Assembly (NCBI GenBank): GCA_025642075.2 | Contig: JAODUO010000986.1 | Location: 272,501 to 336,500 of the forward strand | DNA: 64,000 nucleotides | Direction of reading: 5' to 3' | Origin: Ridgeia piscesae | Lineage: Eukaryota; Annelida; Polychaeta; Sabellida; Siboglinidae | Shown: in pieces, positions 1-31,150 of the stretch | Layout of the letters: each line of letters starts with the position of its first letter | How positions within the stretch are numbered: position 1 is the first letter of the stretch | The notes under the pieces: model-generated | What the model was told of the DNA's origin: nothing | What the model saw: only the letters and a program-made list of their open reading frames with translations | Databases searched by the model: none | Translations under genes and position numbers: made by a program

Positions 1-166
1 TGTCACCTGTTGATTGTGCTACTACAGCGTCACTACCAAACAGAAGTTGTCCGACAAAGACTGGCTTAGATTGCTGATAGCACATCATATGAAAAAATGT
101 TAACTGACTGTGAAGTAATGAAACAATATTACTGACACAAAGAAGACACATTCTGCTGCGACTCAC

Positions 167-262
167 CTCCGTATTGTCCTGCTTGAGGTGAGCTCAGTGA
201 GATGAAGTTGAGTACATTATGGCGAGGTAGAGTCTGGATGATGGACCGACACAGAAGGCCCC
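167..262 (-). CDS. PPT2: PPT2 exon 3
   Basis: Ninety-six bases between a TGTAG acceptor and a G|GTGAG donor. It encodes [15 protein letters not shown] then [16 protein letters not shown], which follows the catalytic Ser in PPT2 proteins. The remaining exons lie left of position 1. Confidence 0.9.
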
Positions 263-1433
263 CTACAGCATCAAGAACTCACTCGTTCTCAACCTTTTAG
301 ATGAAATTGACAACAGCAGAGATGGGGAATGCTGGTGAAGAAACTCATGACTGATGGTTATCGGGTAATCATGTTACATAAGTGATGATGTGGTGGTGAC
401 ATAAACACAGTAATAATTGTGACAATAAAAGTCAGTAACATTGGAGCAATAAATGGCAAAGTAGCGATGAAAAGTCACAATAAAACGGAACATAGGGAGG
501 ACAAAAGTGAAAGTGACAATACTGTAACGACGGAAGTCATGAGAGCATTTAATTTTTAATGGCAAAGAAAGATCTATCAAGGTAATATGATGACAATGAC
601 ACTGTAGTAATGACAATTTTCACAATGACAACATGAGGATGACAAATGCTGCAATGACGATGTAGTGATATTAAATTTCAAAATGGAAGTGTTATAATAA
701 AAATAATTATAGTGACACATTCAGTCATTTTCCACCACTCACCCAAGGGGGCATTAATCCAGGTGGCTGTACTGTGCACTCAGAGGGCATACAATTAGGG
801 GGCAGTACACTTACTCAAGGGGCTGAATATTCATTCAAGGAACTGTACATTCAGCCAGAGGCTTCTACATTTACAGAAAGATCTCACCCACACTGGGAGC
901 AACCTAGGGGCTCAATTCTCATTCATAATAGATAAACTCACTCAGTGAATTCTACACACATCGGCTGGACACTTACCAGGGGGATTCTACACGTTCAGGG
1001 GGTAGACACTTACTCTGGGGCTCTGCATTCACCCTGGAGACTATAAACTGACTTAAGAAGCCATATACTCATTACTCAGTCACTCACTGACAGGGCTATG
1101 TGCTGCTCAGTCAAGAGTGACCAGACTGACCCTGTGAGTAGCAGAGAAGATGGACGCCCTCAGGATGCTGGTCCATGATCGCCTGCATCTTCTGCCCGAC
1201 AACAAATGTCTGCAGCCACATCGGTGTGAGACTCTTGGAGTTATTAAAGATATCAATCACGGTCCACGTGCTGCCAGGGTGGGTCTAGGGGGAGTCAGAA
1301 TAATTTATTCAACTAAAAATATATAATTTTTATTATATACTGTATATACATGAGTAATTAAATGTATGCTCAGGGAGACTCATTAAGACATAATACATGA
1401 CACACCATTAACATGAGACTGGTCAAGCACACG

Positions 1434-1486
<53 letters not shown>

Positions 1487-1746
1487 GAGAGAGACAGAGG
1501 AGAGGAGGGAGGAGAGAGAGAGAGAGAGAGAGAGAGGAGGGAGGGAGGGAGGGAGGGAGGGAGGAGGGAGGAGGGAGGAGAGGGAGGGAGGGAGGGAGGG
1601 AGGGAGGGAGGGAGGGAGGGAGGGAGGAGGGAGGAGAGGGAGAGAGAGAAGAGAGGGGGGAGGAGGGAGGAGAGGAGGGAGGGAGGGAGAGGAGGGAGGG
1701 AGGCAGGGAGGGAGGGAGGGAGGGAGGAGGAGGAGGAGGAGGGAGG

Positions 1747-1789
<43 letters not shown>

Positions 1790-1818
1790 TTAGAAGAGAG
1801 AGAGAGAGAGTAGGAGAG

Positions 1819-1852
<34 letters not shown>

Positions 1853-2350
1853 AGTTTATATATTATATATAATATTAATACAAGTTTAATTACAATAATA
1901 TCAAATAATGCAACAGATCATTTAGATATCCTAGTAATAATTTGAAAAAATGAAATCAAATTGAAGGAAAGATTATTGTTATGCATTTTATTTATGTTGT
2001 ATTTGTAGCTACAATTAGCAGTTAGTCAAAAGACGACCAGACACAAGCATCCAAGTGTCGCCCTCTGCTGGACAATGCTAAACCACATATGTACTAATTG
2101 TCCTTTCTTTTTCTTTATCTGTTGATATATAAGATTATATTTAAAATCAGCACTGCATGACACTTGGCTTCAACTTTAAGTGGTCGTCTAACATTTCCAT
2201 CAACAAAGCTCATTCTGATGAAACAATATACTTCAAGTTTAGTACGTTAACCAAGATTTGCTCCAAGTTCAAACCAATTACACTGTCACTGTATTTTTTT
2301 CAAGTCAGATATTCATGCAAATCCCTTGGCACTGCATATACCAAACATTT

Positions 2351-2429
<79 letters not shown>

Positions 2430-3234
2430 ATATAAACTGTTCTACCTGGGTAATGCAACAATATGAACACTTTGTTAAATCTTATATCTTCAAAAATTCA
2501 ATCCTAAAAAAGTAACACCTAAAAAAATGATATACCGATTTTGAAACTCTTAACTTTTCTCTTCCTTGATGGATGCTCCATAATTATATGATAACAAATA
2601 TCTTCATTCAATTTGAAATTTTCATCGACATCCTTAGGCTTAGCAATGGATAAAGTACCTGATCAAATTGTATAGGTCTATGCATGGCTATGTCTATGGT
2701 TTACTATAGTAAATTAATGTATTAGATAGGCCTACTAAACGCGAATAGTAAAGCGGTTGTGCTTCAAAATCAAAGTGTTTTAGTAAAATTAAATTACCGT
2801 CCAAACTCCTATAGGCACAGCTAGACAAAGACACAGAGAAATTTGCTGTGTTTAGCTGGCTATAGGCTATATAGGGCCAGGCTTTATTGTATTAGTTTAG
2901 AAACTTGATTAGCCTCTGCTCAAGTTATGCATGGCCATGCCGTGGTTAAGCCACGGACTTATTATTGTCATATATACAATGTATATTCCGTGGACGTGAT
3001 TAGCCTAGCCTTGCCCTAGCCTAGCCTTAGCCTAGGCAACGCACTCCATTGTTTCTATAGTTAATTATTTTACAGAATACCCACCTCTTGCAGCCTCTTT
3101 ACAAAAGTGTTGAATTCAGCGCCACTAGACAGCATCCCATGCATCAGAATTAAATGTTTGTAACCATGCGACGCGCCCAGTAATGTCGCAAAGCATAACA
3201 CCGCCAACACCGCTCCATTCAATACTGCCGCCAT
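167..3234 (-). CDS. PPT2: Palmitoyl-protein thioesterase 2, 5' half (three exons, partial gene)
   Basis: Three minus-strand exons (3234-3085, 1284-1131, 262-167) join in phase into the first ~132 residues of a PPT2-like lysosomal thioesterase. This alpha/beta hydrolase removes thioester-linked acyl groups, and PPT2 prefers branched or bulky acyl-CoA-like substrates. Visible features are a hydrophobic signal peptide (residues 1-24, [15 protein letters not shown]...), the first core strand and loop [14 protein letters not shown], the conserved THPG and VIDIF segments, the nucleophile elbow HLLCYSQGG with the likely catalytic Ser near residue 100, and [12 protein letters not shown] after it. The catalytic Asp and His should lie in exons left of the window. 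I chose the Met at 3234 because the signal peptide starts there; no upstream ATG is better. The start codon lies 169 bp from that of PHYHD1 on the other strand. Identification rests on remembered PPT family motifs and is strong; PPT1 is less likely because the motif set fits PPT2 better. Confidence 0.9.
263..1130 (-). other. PPT2 intron 2 with degenerate short repeats
   Basis: No coding signal. From about 720 to 1060 there is a very degenerate ~25-30 bp motif of the type TACACTTACTCAAGGGG or TTCAnnCAGGGGG, recurring irregularly: an eroded minisatellite. The rest is AT-rich unique sequence with GTGACAAT-like runs. Confidence 0.5.
1131..1284 (-). CDS. PPT2: PPT2 exon 2 (nucleophile elbow)
   Basis: Fifty-one codons plus one base, between a CTAG acceptor and a GG|GTCAGT donor. 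It starts [15 protein letters not shown] and ends [10 protein letters not shown]. The split Gly codon joins exon 3 to give CYSQGG, the GxSxG-type nucleophile motif of the PPT family. Confidence 0.92.
1483..1812 (+). repeat. Polypurine (GGA/GA)n tract between (TA)n runs
   Basis: About 330 bases almost entirely A and G on the plus strand (GGAGG, GGGA and GA repeats), flanked on both sides by (TA)n. Mirror-symmetric purine runs of this kind can form triplex (H-DNA). It lies in the first PPT2 intron, so the PPT2 sense strand is polypyrimidine here. Confidence 0.95.
2351..2427. repeat. (TA)n microsatellite
   Basis: Uninterrupted TA dinucleotides, about 38 repeats, in PPT2 intron 1. Similar runs occur at 8820-8846, 24953-24990, 26475-26530, 28972-29060, 29255-29285, 34267-34290, 34433-34470, 34951-35000 and 42524-42545. 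Confidence 0.95.
3085..3234 (-). CDS. PPT2: PPT2 exon 1 (signal peptide and first strand)
   Basis: Fifty codons from ATG to GAG, ending at a GTGGGT donor in phase 0. It encodes a signal peptide followed by [10 protein letters not shown], the first beta strand and oxyanion-side loop of the PPT fold. It ends ...VKRLQE, and exon 2 continues with THPG, as in vertebrate PPT2. Confidence 0.9.
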
Positions 3235-3403
3235 CCTGTCAACATTGGGGGTCAATGCTTTCGCGTGATGGTTGGAGTTCAAAGTTCAAGGTATTGACAT
3301 TGATGCCGACCCTCTTCACTCGTGGAGAACTACTCACTCGAGTCTTGACACTTCGTCACAGAAAAAACTCGCTGTTAGTTGATCGACGATTGAGAACGTA
3401 AAA
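3235..3403. promoter_or_regulatory. Probable bidirectional promoter of PPT2 and PHYHD1
   Basis: The 169 bp between the two divergent start codons must hold both 5' UTRs and at least part of both promoters, unless non-coding exons exist elsewhere. No TATA box is obvious. At 3276-3288 there are two AGTTCA half-sites separated by one base, a DR1-type nuclear-receptor-like motif. The arrangement is seen directly; shared regulation is inferred. Confidence 0.6.
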
Positions 3404-24362
<20,959 letters not shown>

Positions 24363-24368
24363 AACTGG

Positions 24369-24500
24369 GTTTACATCCATGGCAACTGGTTTATATCCAT
24401 GGCAACTGGTTTACATCCATGGCAACTGGTTTACATCCATGGCAACTGGCTTACATCCATCGCAACTGGCTTACATCCATCGCAACTGGCTTACATCCAG
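24369..24500 (+). repeat. 20-bp repeats in the PHYHD1 3' UTR
   Basis: About seven copies of TTTACATCCATGGCAACTGG starting a few bases after the stop codon. The last copies change to CATCGCAACTGGC. They would be transcribed as part of the mRNA. Confidence 0.9.
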
Positions 24501-24948
24501 ATAAACCAAATGCAAACATTCTAATTAATAAGTAATATGGTTTGCTTCCAGGATCGTTTAGTACAGTAGAAACAACTAGAACTTCGGCTATGTGTTGTTT
24601 GTAAAGTTGATAGTAATATATATGTTGTGCTGCTATAATGTTAGATAATCAGTGAATGAGATTTCCAATGTTGCCAATTACATCAGAATGATGAATTGTG
24701 TGTCATTTGCAGGACTGTATATCCAGAGTGTATAATCTAAAACCCCAAGACACAGGTAGTTTGAGCAGAGAGTTGTGTCAAACATTGGATCAGGCAAATG
24801 ATGGTCTAATGAGATTGTTCTGGCCAAAGACAGTTTACTGAGTTTTTTATACATAGTTTAGGTCAGATGTTGGATAGATTTAATAGAATAGCAATATGTA
24901 TACATGTTATTAATCATGTTTTAAAGGATGTAATATTTTTGTTGTTAG

Positions 24949-24995
<47 letters not shown>

Positions 24996-26027
24996 CTTTA
25001 TTTGTCAGCCACGTAGTTGTTGTTCTAAAAGAGAGAAGAATGTATTTAATATATTTACACATTTATGAAAGACATCATACCCTTTATCAAAGGCTATGCT
25101 ACTCCTATTTTAAGCTTTGTTAGCTGTGATAATACAAATCAATTGTTTAAAGTTATAATTAGTTATAGGCCTTTTTATTAGCATTGACAATGTGAATGAG
25201 AGATTATAAACTACCGCCAGGGATATTATGTTACTGTTTTGTACCCTGTGAAATTGGGATATTGCAGAACATGTTTTGAAAAAGCCATTATTAAATTGAT
25301 TTGTCTACCCTATGTGTTGTTTCATGATCATAAACAGCATTAACAAACTACACAAAACTATTTTAGAAATTCCCTTCTTGGTAAATATTCAAGCGTGGTG
25401 GTTTTGTTTGTTACTGTAAAATGGTGTCACATAATTAAAACTTTAAAACATCCAAAACATAATGCTTTAAAGAAAAATGTTACTAAACATAATTATATGT
25501 GTTTCTATGGCACTGGAACAAAATTAGTATCGGGTGGCTGAGCTAGTTGAGCACTATATTCCACATTTGTACCGTCTTGGGTCATTACACTGAAAGACCA
25601 GATAGGGTGCATGTTTGAAGGGGGTAGGTCATTTGAAGATTGTTAATGATACTATTGATAGTGGTAAGGCTCCCTGAAAACCTTGATTTGCATCCCGTGT
25701 TCGAAATTTTATGCAAAAAAAAAATGTTCCTCAAAATGGCAAAAACTGATAATTAATTTTTGGGTGAGGACTAATTTTATTTTCAATATCCCACCAAAAA
25801 TGTTGCTTTGCGCGGGTTCGTAATGAATAGTTTTCATATTTGGCACAATACTTGACAATAGCATTACATTTAAGTTTACGAAGTTACAAAGAAATGTTAA
25901 ATTTACTTTCACATAGCCTTTATCTTCAAACACCCACAATCTACTGACGGTGACAGTGTTGATCACCAGAGGGTAGCACTAGTGACAGCACCGCCCTCTG
26001 GCGAATATCCCTGTCAGATTTATGTCC
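24501..26027 (+). other. PHYHD1 3' UTR / downstream intergenic
   Basis: AT-rich sequence with a (TA)n run at 24953-24990. The mRNA 3' end must lie here, but no polyadenylation signal could be assigned confidently. No coding segment was recognised. Confidence 0.5.
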
Positions 26028-26471
26028 TGCCCTGAGGTGTCTAAAAGCCCTAGTTTTCGAGAACATGACGTCAATATAGCATGATGTGTACCGCGTCATG
26101 CTATATTTAGCACTCACTTGGCGCTGTGTAGCCCCACAGTGGGATATAGTTCCCAAGTGAACATGTCATAAAAGAATGTGTGTCACAAGCTTATATTGAA
26201 GTAATCAAGAAGTAATTTAAAGACTTCTGCATTATACACGATATACATATTGGCCATATTGTACTGTGCGGCCATTTCCCTGTGTCACCGGTCACGAAAA
26301 CTCGGGCTTTTAGCATTTTCTATTAGGAAACGCTAAAAGCCCGAGGTTTCGTAATCATTAAATTTTACAAGTGAAATAGATTGCCTGCGCTAAAAGAAAT
26401 GTCTTCACAGTGTGTAGATTAACAATTTAATTCACATCGGTGGAAATATAAACTTAATAACTACGGATACG

Positions 26472-26530
<59 letters not shown>

Positions 26531-26534
<4 letters not shown>

Positions 26535-26711
26535 TAAAGTTCAAACGAATGACGTCATCGTGATTGTTGATGAAACCACGTGACCAGTAGACGTAAACGA
26601 ATGACGTCAAACGCCAAGAATTCCGAAATGTTTGACGTCATTCGTTTACGTCTATTGGTCACGTGGTTTCATCAACAATCACGATGACGTCATTCGTTTG
26701 AACTATAAACT
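26531..26711. repeat. 180-bp near-perfect palindrome with four CRE octamers and two E-boxes
   Basis: Arms 26531-26611 and 26631-26711 pair with about two mismatches around a 19-base loop. TGACGTCA occurs at 26550, 26602, 26633 and 26685; CACGTG at 26577 and 26660. A foldback or MITE-like origin is likely. Confidence 0.9.
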
Positions 26712-27509
26712 CGTTGGGGCACGGTTAAAGACACTGCGGCAAGGTTCAGCATTATATGGACAGACATCGTTAATTGTCATAAGCCTATATAAACTATTGT
26801 CGGTAGTTTTTCGGACTAGTTGGAATTGGTGGGGAACTCACGATTACGAGCTCACCGAGGCAAACTTAACTATAAATACAACATAGGCGTTATTAATATT
26901 TTGTCACCGTTTTATTGAATGGAATGAAGCGTAAGCCTACGAAGTATAATAATAATATGCATAATGACTCATGATAATGTTCGTTTTTTAATGCAGTTTA
27001 ACGTTCCAGATTATCGTCCATAACCATGTCGTGTTCTTTTGCGAAGTGACACTTGAACCTCGTCATTTCGGACGTTTTGATGACTTCGGTGACTTTCTCC
27101 GCAATTCGAACATAACACAGTACATACACATAACAGACACGTAAATCGAACAGACAAGCAACATTGGTCTCGTCCACAAACCGCCACTAGCACCAGGTCT
27201 GGATACACAACAGGGGAATCCAATCAACAGTGCGAACTTTTTCAGTTCGATTGGCCCTGGATCTCATCCGGGAATTGCAACGGTCCCCCGTAACAACCCC
27301 CTCGTCACAAAACTAAACAACACTGAACACAGAATCGGGCGTTGACACTAATACGTCGTAGTGGCCCACAGAGAAAGAGACAAGACACGGACAGGACATA
27401 CGATGCGGAGTTACTGATACCGGCTGTTGCTGCGGTAACATCGGATGCTCGCGTATTTGAAAGAAGCACTCTCGTTGCGCCGAATTCGCCCGGTTGCCCT
27501 TGTAGCGCT

Positions 27510-27855
27510 TTGGCGATGTCGCGTTTCGATGCGAGTTGAACGGCGATCGTGGCGGCGCCGGCGGATGTGTGAATGCGTGAAGTTGCAGCCGAAAGATTTG
27601 GCTCGTCTGTGATTGTGACGTCATGCGGCATTCCGGATTTGCGGTAGCGAAGCCGAAGGTGGAGAACAGCAACGGGTTTTGGCGATGCCGCGTTTCGATG
27701 CGAATTGAACGGCGATCGTGATGGCGCCAGCGGATGCGTGAATTGATGCGTGATGTTGTCGCCGACAGATTTGGCTCCGTCTGTGATCGTGACGACACGT
27801 GGCATTCTGGATTTCCCGTGGCGGTGGCGAAGGCGAAGGTGGGGAAGAGCAACAC
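27510..27855 (-). repeat. Two diverged ~170-bp direct repeats, unusual composition
   Basis: Both copies start CGATGtCGCGTTTCGATGCG and contain GAACGGCGATCGTG, GATTTGGCTC, GTCTGTGAT and CGAAGGTGGnGAA. They are richer in GC and CpG than the surroundings. Overlapping minus-strand frames of up to 200 residues exist but show no known domain. Confidence 0.7.
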
Positions 27856-28967
27856 GATTCACGACTGCGCACATCTGAAAACGCAATAACCACATCTGGG
27901 TATCCATAACGTGTTTTTTTAAGCAAACGGATTATATAAATTTCGCAAGCAGCATAACTTAGATTTGAATTCGGACTGTTTTATATAAAAATGCCTACCT
28001 TTTTACCCGAGAGCGGTGGTAACCATAGGCATAGCATGGCGGCAATGTTCGTTGGCAGCAACAACTTGATGCAGGGAAGACGGCGATGAAATAGTGTTCA
28101 ATCGCACAGAGCATTGTGTGTCTTCAGACTTGCACGCGTTGCCGCTAACGTTCGACCGCTTCTGTTGTTGTAGCGCAATGTTCAGGCTCGACAAACGATA
28201 CATCCGAAGTCCTTTTTGGCTTCACTGTTCGACCTTCTGAACGTCTTGCTAGCTCGAGGAGTTGCGCTCAACTAATTTCCTTAACGATCAAATCCACGTA
28301 TAACGTTACTCAGTCGAAGGTTTTGATTGGCTAATATGGAACCCCTGTTTAACTAGCCAATCAGAATGAATTATTTCGAACATCCGGCAGAATGTTCTAG
28401 AAGGAAAGACTGTTCAATAAACCAACGAGAACACTCGTTTCAAAAACGGTTGACGTAGCCTAAACGGCTTTTCCAGGGTTGGATTTTTGGATATGACACA
28501 AACAAAGCGACGTTTTTGAAGACGAAACCGGTCGTTTCTACGCAATTTTGCATTTATTGAAATAGGGCTAGCTTAGAGTTTGTAAGTTTTTGAACTGGTG
28601 GTTGATTTTTTATCAAAAATGAGTTTTTTTTAACTTATCTACAACCCCGTCATGATCAATGGACTGTCCCGCGAAAGTCAGAACACGTATGCGTTTGATT
28701 ACGTATACGCTCGCGGTGACGTGTTTAATTTTACATAGTCATCGCGGGAAAACTGACTTCCTCTCCATGCCGATAAAACGCGGTCCTTTGATAAATTTGC
28801 TTCCTCCATAAAACTTTGAATTCCGACGCTGGAAACTACAGAGAAATGTATAGTGTATAACTTATTTCTGCATAAATAAAATGGAGCTTTGTGTTTGTGA
28901 ATAAAGCACAATATGCACTTTGCGTCCCTGACTCTATGTCCATCTATCTGCCATTCTCTGTCTCACT

Positions 28968-29055
<88 letters not shown>

Positions 29056-29251
29056 ATATAATTGTTCTTATTGTTCACGGTTTTGGCGTTTTCGCCTACG
29101 AACGTATCCGTAGTTATTAAGTTTATATTTCCACCGATGTGAATTAAATTGTTGATCTTAGAAAACGCTAAAAGCCCGAGCATTCGTGACCGTTTATCTA
29201 GAGGGTAGAGCATGCATATGGCTTAATTTAAATGCATGATATTAATGTTTA

Positions 29252-29254
<3 letters not shown>

Positions 29255-29289
<35 letters not shown>

Positions 29290-29355
29290 CATGCGCATAC
29301 ACATACACACGCTCGCATGCACACATACGCACACATACACACACGTACACTCACG
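29255..29355 (+). repeat. (TA)n followed by (CA/CG)n
   Basis: A TA run at 29255-29285, then an alternating purine-pyrimidine CACACG/CATACACA stretch. Confidence 0.85.
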
Positions 29356-30240
29356 CAGTGACACACGTGAACATGCACACATTGGCACGTAAACATAGAG
29401 TTCTCATGCACTGGCCTACAATAATATTCTGTCAAGCTAGTCCGTCCTATTTTTGTTTGTCTTTGATATGGTAAATACCTTAATTAGACCCTGAGCATAC
29501 CGGCGAGCCCATGAATGATTATTGGTCTGCCATTCCTATTATGTTCTGTCATTAGGGGTGATATTTTGAAAATTTACAGGATAGTCAAGAACCTGTCATT
29601 TTTGAACCATCACCCGTCTGAGGTCAGCATTCCTACCACATGTGCATAAACAGCCAGTTGTTGTATAAATCTCGACTGTTGTGGTCAGGCAACATTGTAG
29701 ACTCATTCCCAGGCATTTCCCACCACTATAGTTTGAAGACACCCTCAACACTCAACCAACAACCAGCGGGAGAGCTGTGCGTCGTTACGAAATTATCAAC
29801 ATGCAATGTATTACACTTTCTTAAATTGGAGAACATTTTGAAAGCCCGTCCAATCAAGATGGTTTGTCTAGTGAATGGATAGATCGAATGAGACATATTA
29901 TAAACAATACAATAGTATACGTTCGCACCTTCCCAACGGACACAAATCAAATATAACCAATAAGAAAAGGACTATTGCGAAACAATTACATCAACACGCA
30001 TTCTACCCTTTTTATTAGTATGTATTGCATTAATAACTCGGTTGCGTAGTTTTTTTTTATTGCGTTGCAGGTTCAATACATTCAATGATAACACTTGGGG
30101 AGTTATCAATAGGCAAGAAATAAGAACGAAATCAAGACTGATCGTCACAACTTCTTTATTGCATTGCATATTTTTGCAACATGATGCATATGCTGTTCCA
30201 TCATATCACTTCATTATATTGGTGAGCATCACACCCTGTA
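29356..30240. other. Intergenic, nothing recognised
   Basis: Unique AT-rich sequence without a supported gene or element. Confidence 0.5.
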
Positions 30241-30248
30241 CGGGCTGA

Positions 30249-30365
30249 AATTAAAAGCCGAGATCACTGCCGCACAGGCCGAGATCACTGTCCGAGTTCA
30301 CCGAAACAGGCCGAGATCACTCAGGCCGAGATCGCGAAAGGCCGAGATCACCGCGTAGCCACAGA
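30249..30365 (+). repeat. Short AGGCCGAGATCAC repeats
   Basis: Five or more imperfect copies of AGGCCGAGATCAC with variable spacing, inside the inverted-repeat region. Confidence 0.8.
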
Positions 30366-30709
30366 TCGAGGCTGGACGGGACTGGAGAATACCAGACATT
30401 CGCCCAAGATAAAGTCAACCTCGATAGGCCAGCATGACCATCGTCCACAATAGCCTATATATAGTCACTATTGAAAGTGCCATTACGATTATTTAGTCAT
30501 TTACTAACACATTTCTGCCAAGAAATTGCTTCCTTCTCTTTGTTTCCATTCCTAACCCGTTAATGGCGTGCTTATCAGATTAAATTCATGCGCGGCATGC
30601 AAATATAGAACTACACATAAATGGGTGACGTCTTGTTCTCGAAAACTCGGGCTTTTAGCATTTCCCTGGCGACCCGGCCGGTGATTAGTGAACCGAAGCG
30701 GACGATCAG

Positions 30710-31150
30710 GAGTCAGACCACATTTGCATTTTCCATAGGCGACCATTATAACGTTTCCTTCATTTCCTACTAATCTTGAAGAGCTCTATTATTGACAGTT
30801 TCACAGCATATTTACCCTCCATAGACAGAAGTTCTGTGACAAATTCGTGAACTTCTAATACCTCAGGCTCCCACAAACTTCTTTCAAACCTTACACCCCT
30901 CCATTTCTGCTTGAACCACCCACGGATTGCCCCTGATTACATCACCAAGCAAAATTACAGCTGTATTAATACGCAGAAATGCACCGACTGACAGCTGTCA
31001 CGAAAACATCATTTCTAATCACTCCACACTACACATGTGCTCACAGAAATTCAGACAACCTGCACAATGCTGCTTATAAAGGGTACTCTTTGGTCGCTCG
31101 GGGAATGGCGGACGAGCAACTTATTGTGGTCTTACATGAAATAGATTGGC
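30710..31150 (-). repeat. Unidentified repeat family, copy 1
   Basis: Closely related to 33209-33660 and, for its right part, to 40020-40210 in the same orientation and to 34805-34950 inverted. This copy lacks about 30 bases present in copy 2 after GACAGCTGTC. The shared right end reads GGGTACTCTTTGGTCG...TTATTGTGGTCTTACA. Confidence 0.85.

Larger units (their letters stand above)
1285..3084 (-). other. PPT2 intron 1, rich in simple repeats
   Basis: Intron between PPT2 exons 1 and 2. It holds (TA)n at 1436-1482, 1821-1850 and 2351-2427, a 330-bp purine-only region (1483-1812) and a short CCTAG/CCTTAG cluster near 3001-3035. No exon-like segment was recognised in it. Confidence 0.6.
26289..29192. 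mobile_element. Inverted-repeat element, about 2.9 kb
   Basis: Outer arms (26289-26320 and 29161-29192) are inverted copies of GAAAACTCGGGCTTTTAGC-type sequence. Inner arms (26416-26474 and 29100-29158) are a 59-bp inverted pair differing at very few positions. Both sides then run into (TA)n. The interior holds the CRE-rich palindrome, a GC-richer segment with two diverged ~170-bp direct repeats (about 27510-27660 and 27680-27850) and unique sequence. No transposase was seen, so non-autonomous or highly decayed. Confidence 0.65.
26028..30665. mobile_element. Region bounded by inverted copies of a TAAAAGCCC...TTCGAGAACA motif
   Basis: At 26039-26073 the plus strand reads TCTAAAAGCCCTAGTTTTCG then AGAACATGACGTCA. 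At 30625-30660 the reverse complement of nearly the same motif occurs. Similar GGGCTTTTAGC blocks also mark an inner element (26289-29192). The pattern suggests one inverted-repeat transposon nested in, or fused with, a relative. No transposase frame was recognised; a minus-strand frame at 27305-27926 has no family I know. Confidence 0.45.

Noticed and set aside
3001..3040. Telomere-like CCTAGCCTTAGCC repeats
   Set aside because: Short, irregular and not TTAGGG; a local low-complexity run.
25505..25700. tRNA-like SINE (GGTGGCTGAGCTAGTTGAGC and GTGTTCGAA)
   Set aside because: A- and B-like boxes are too far apart, and no tail or target duplication is visible.
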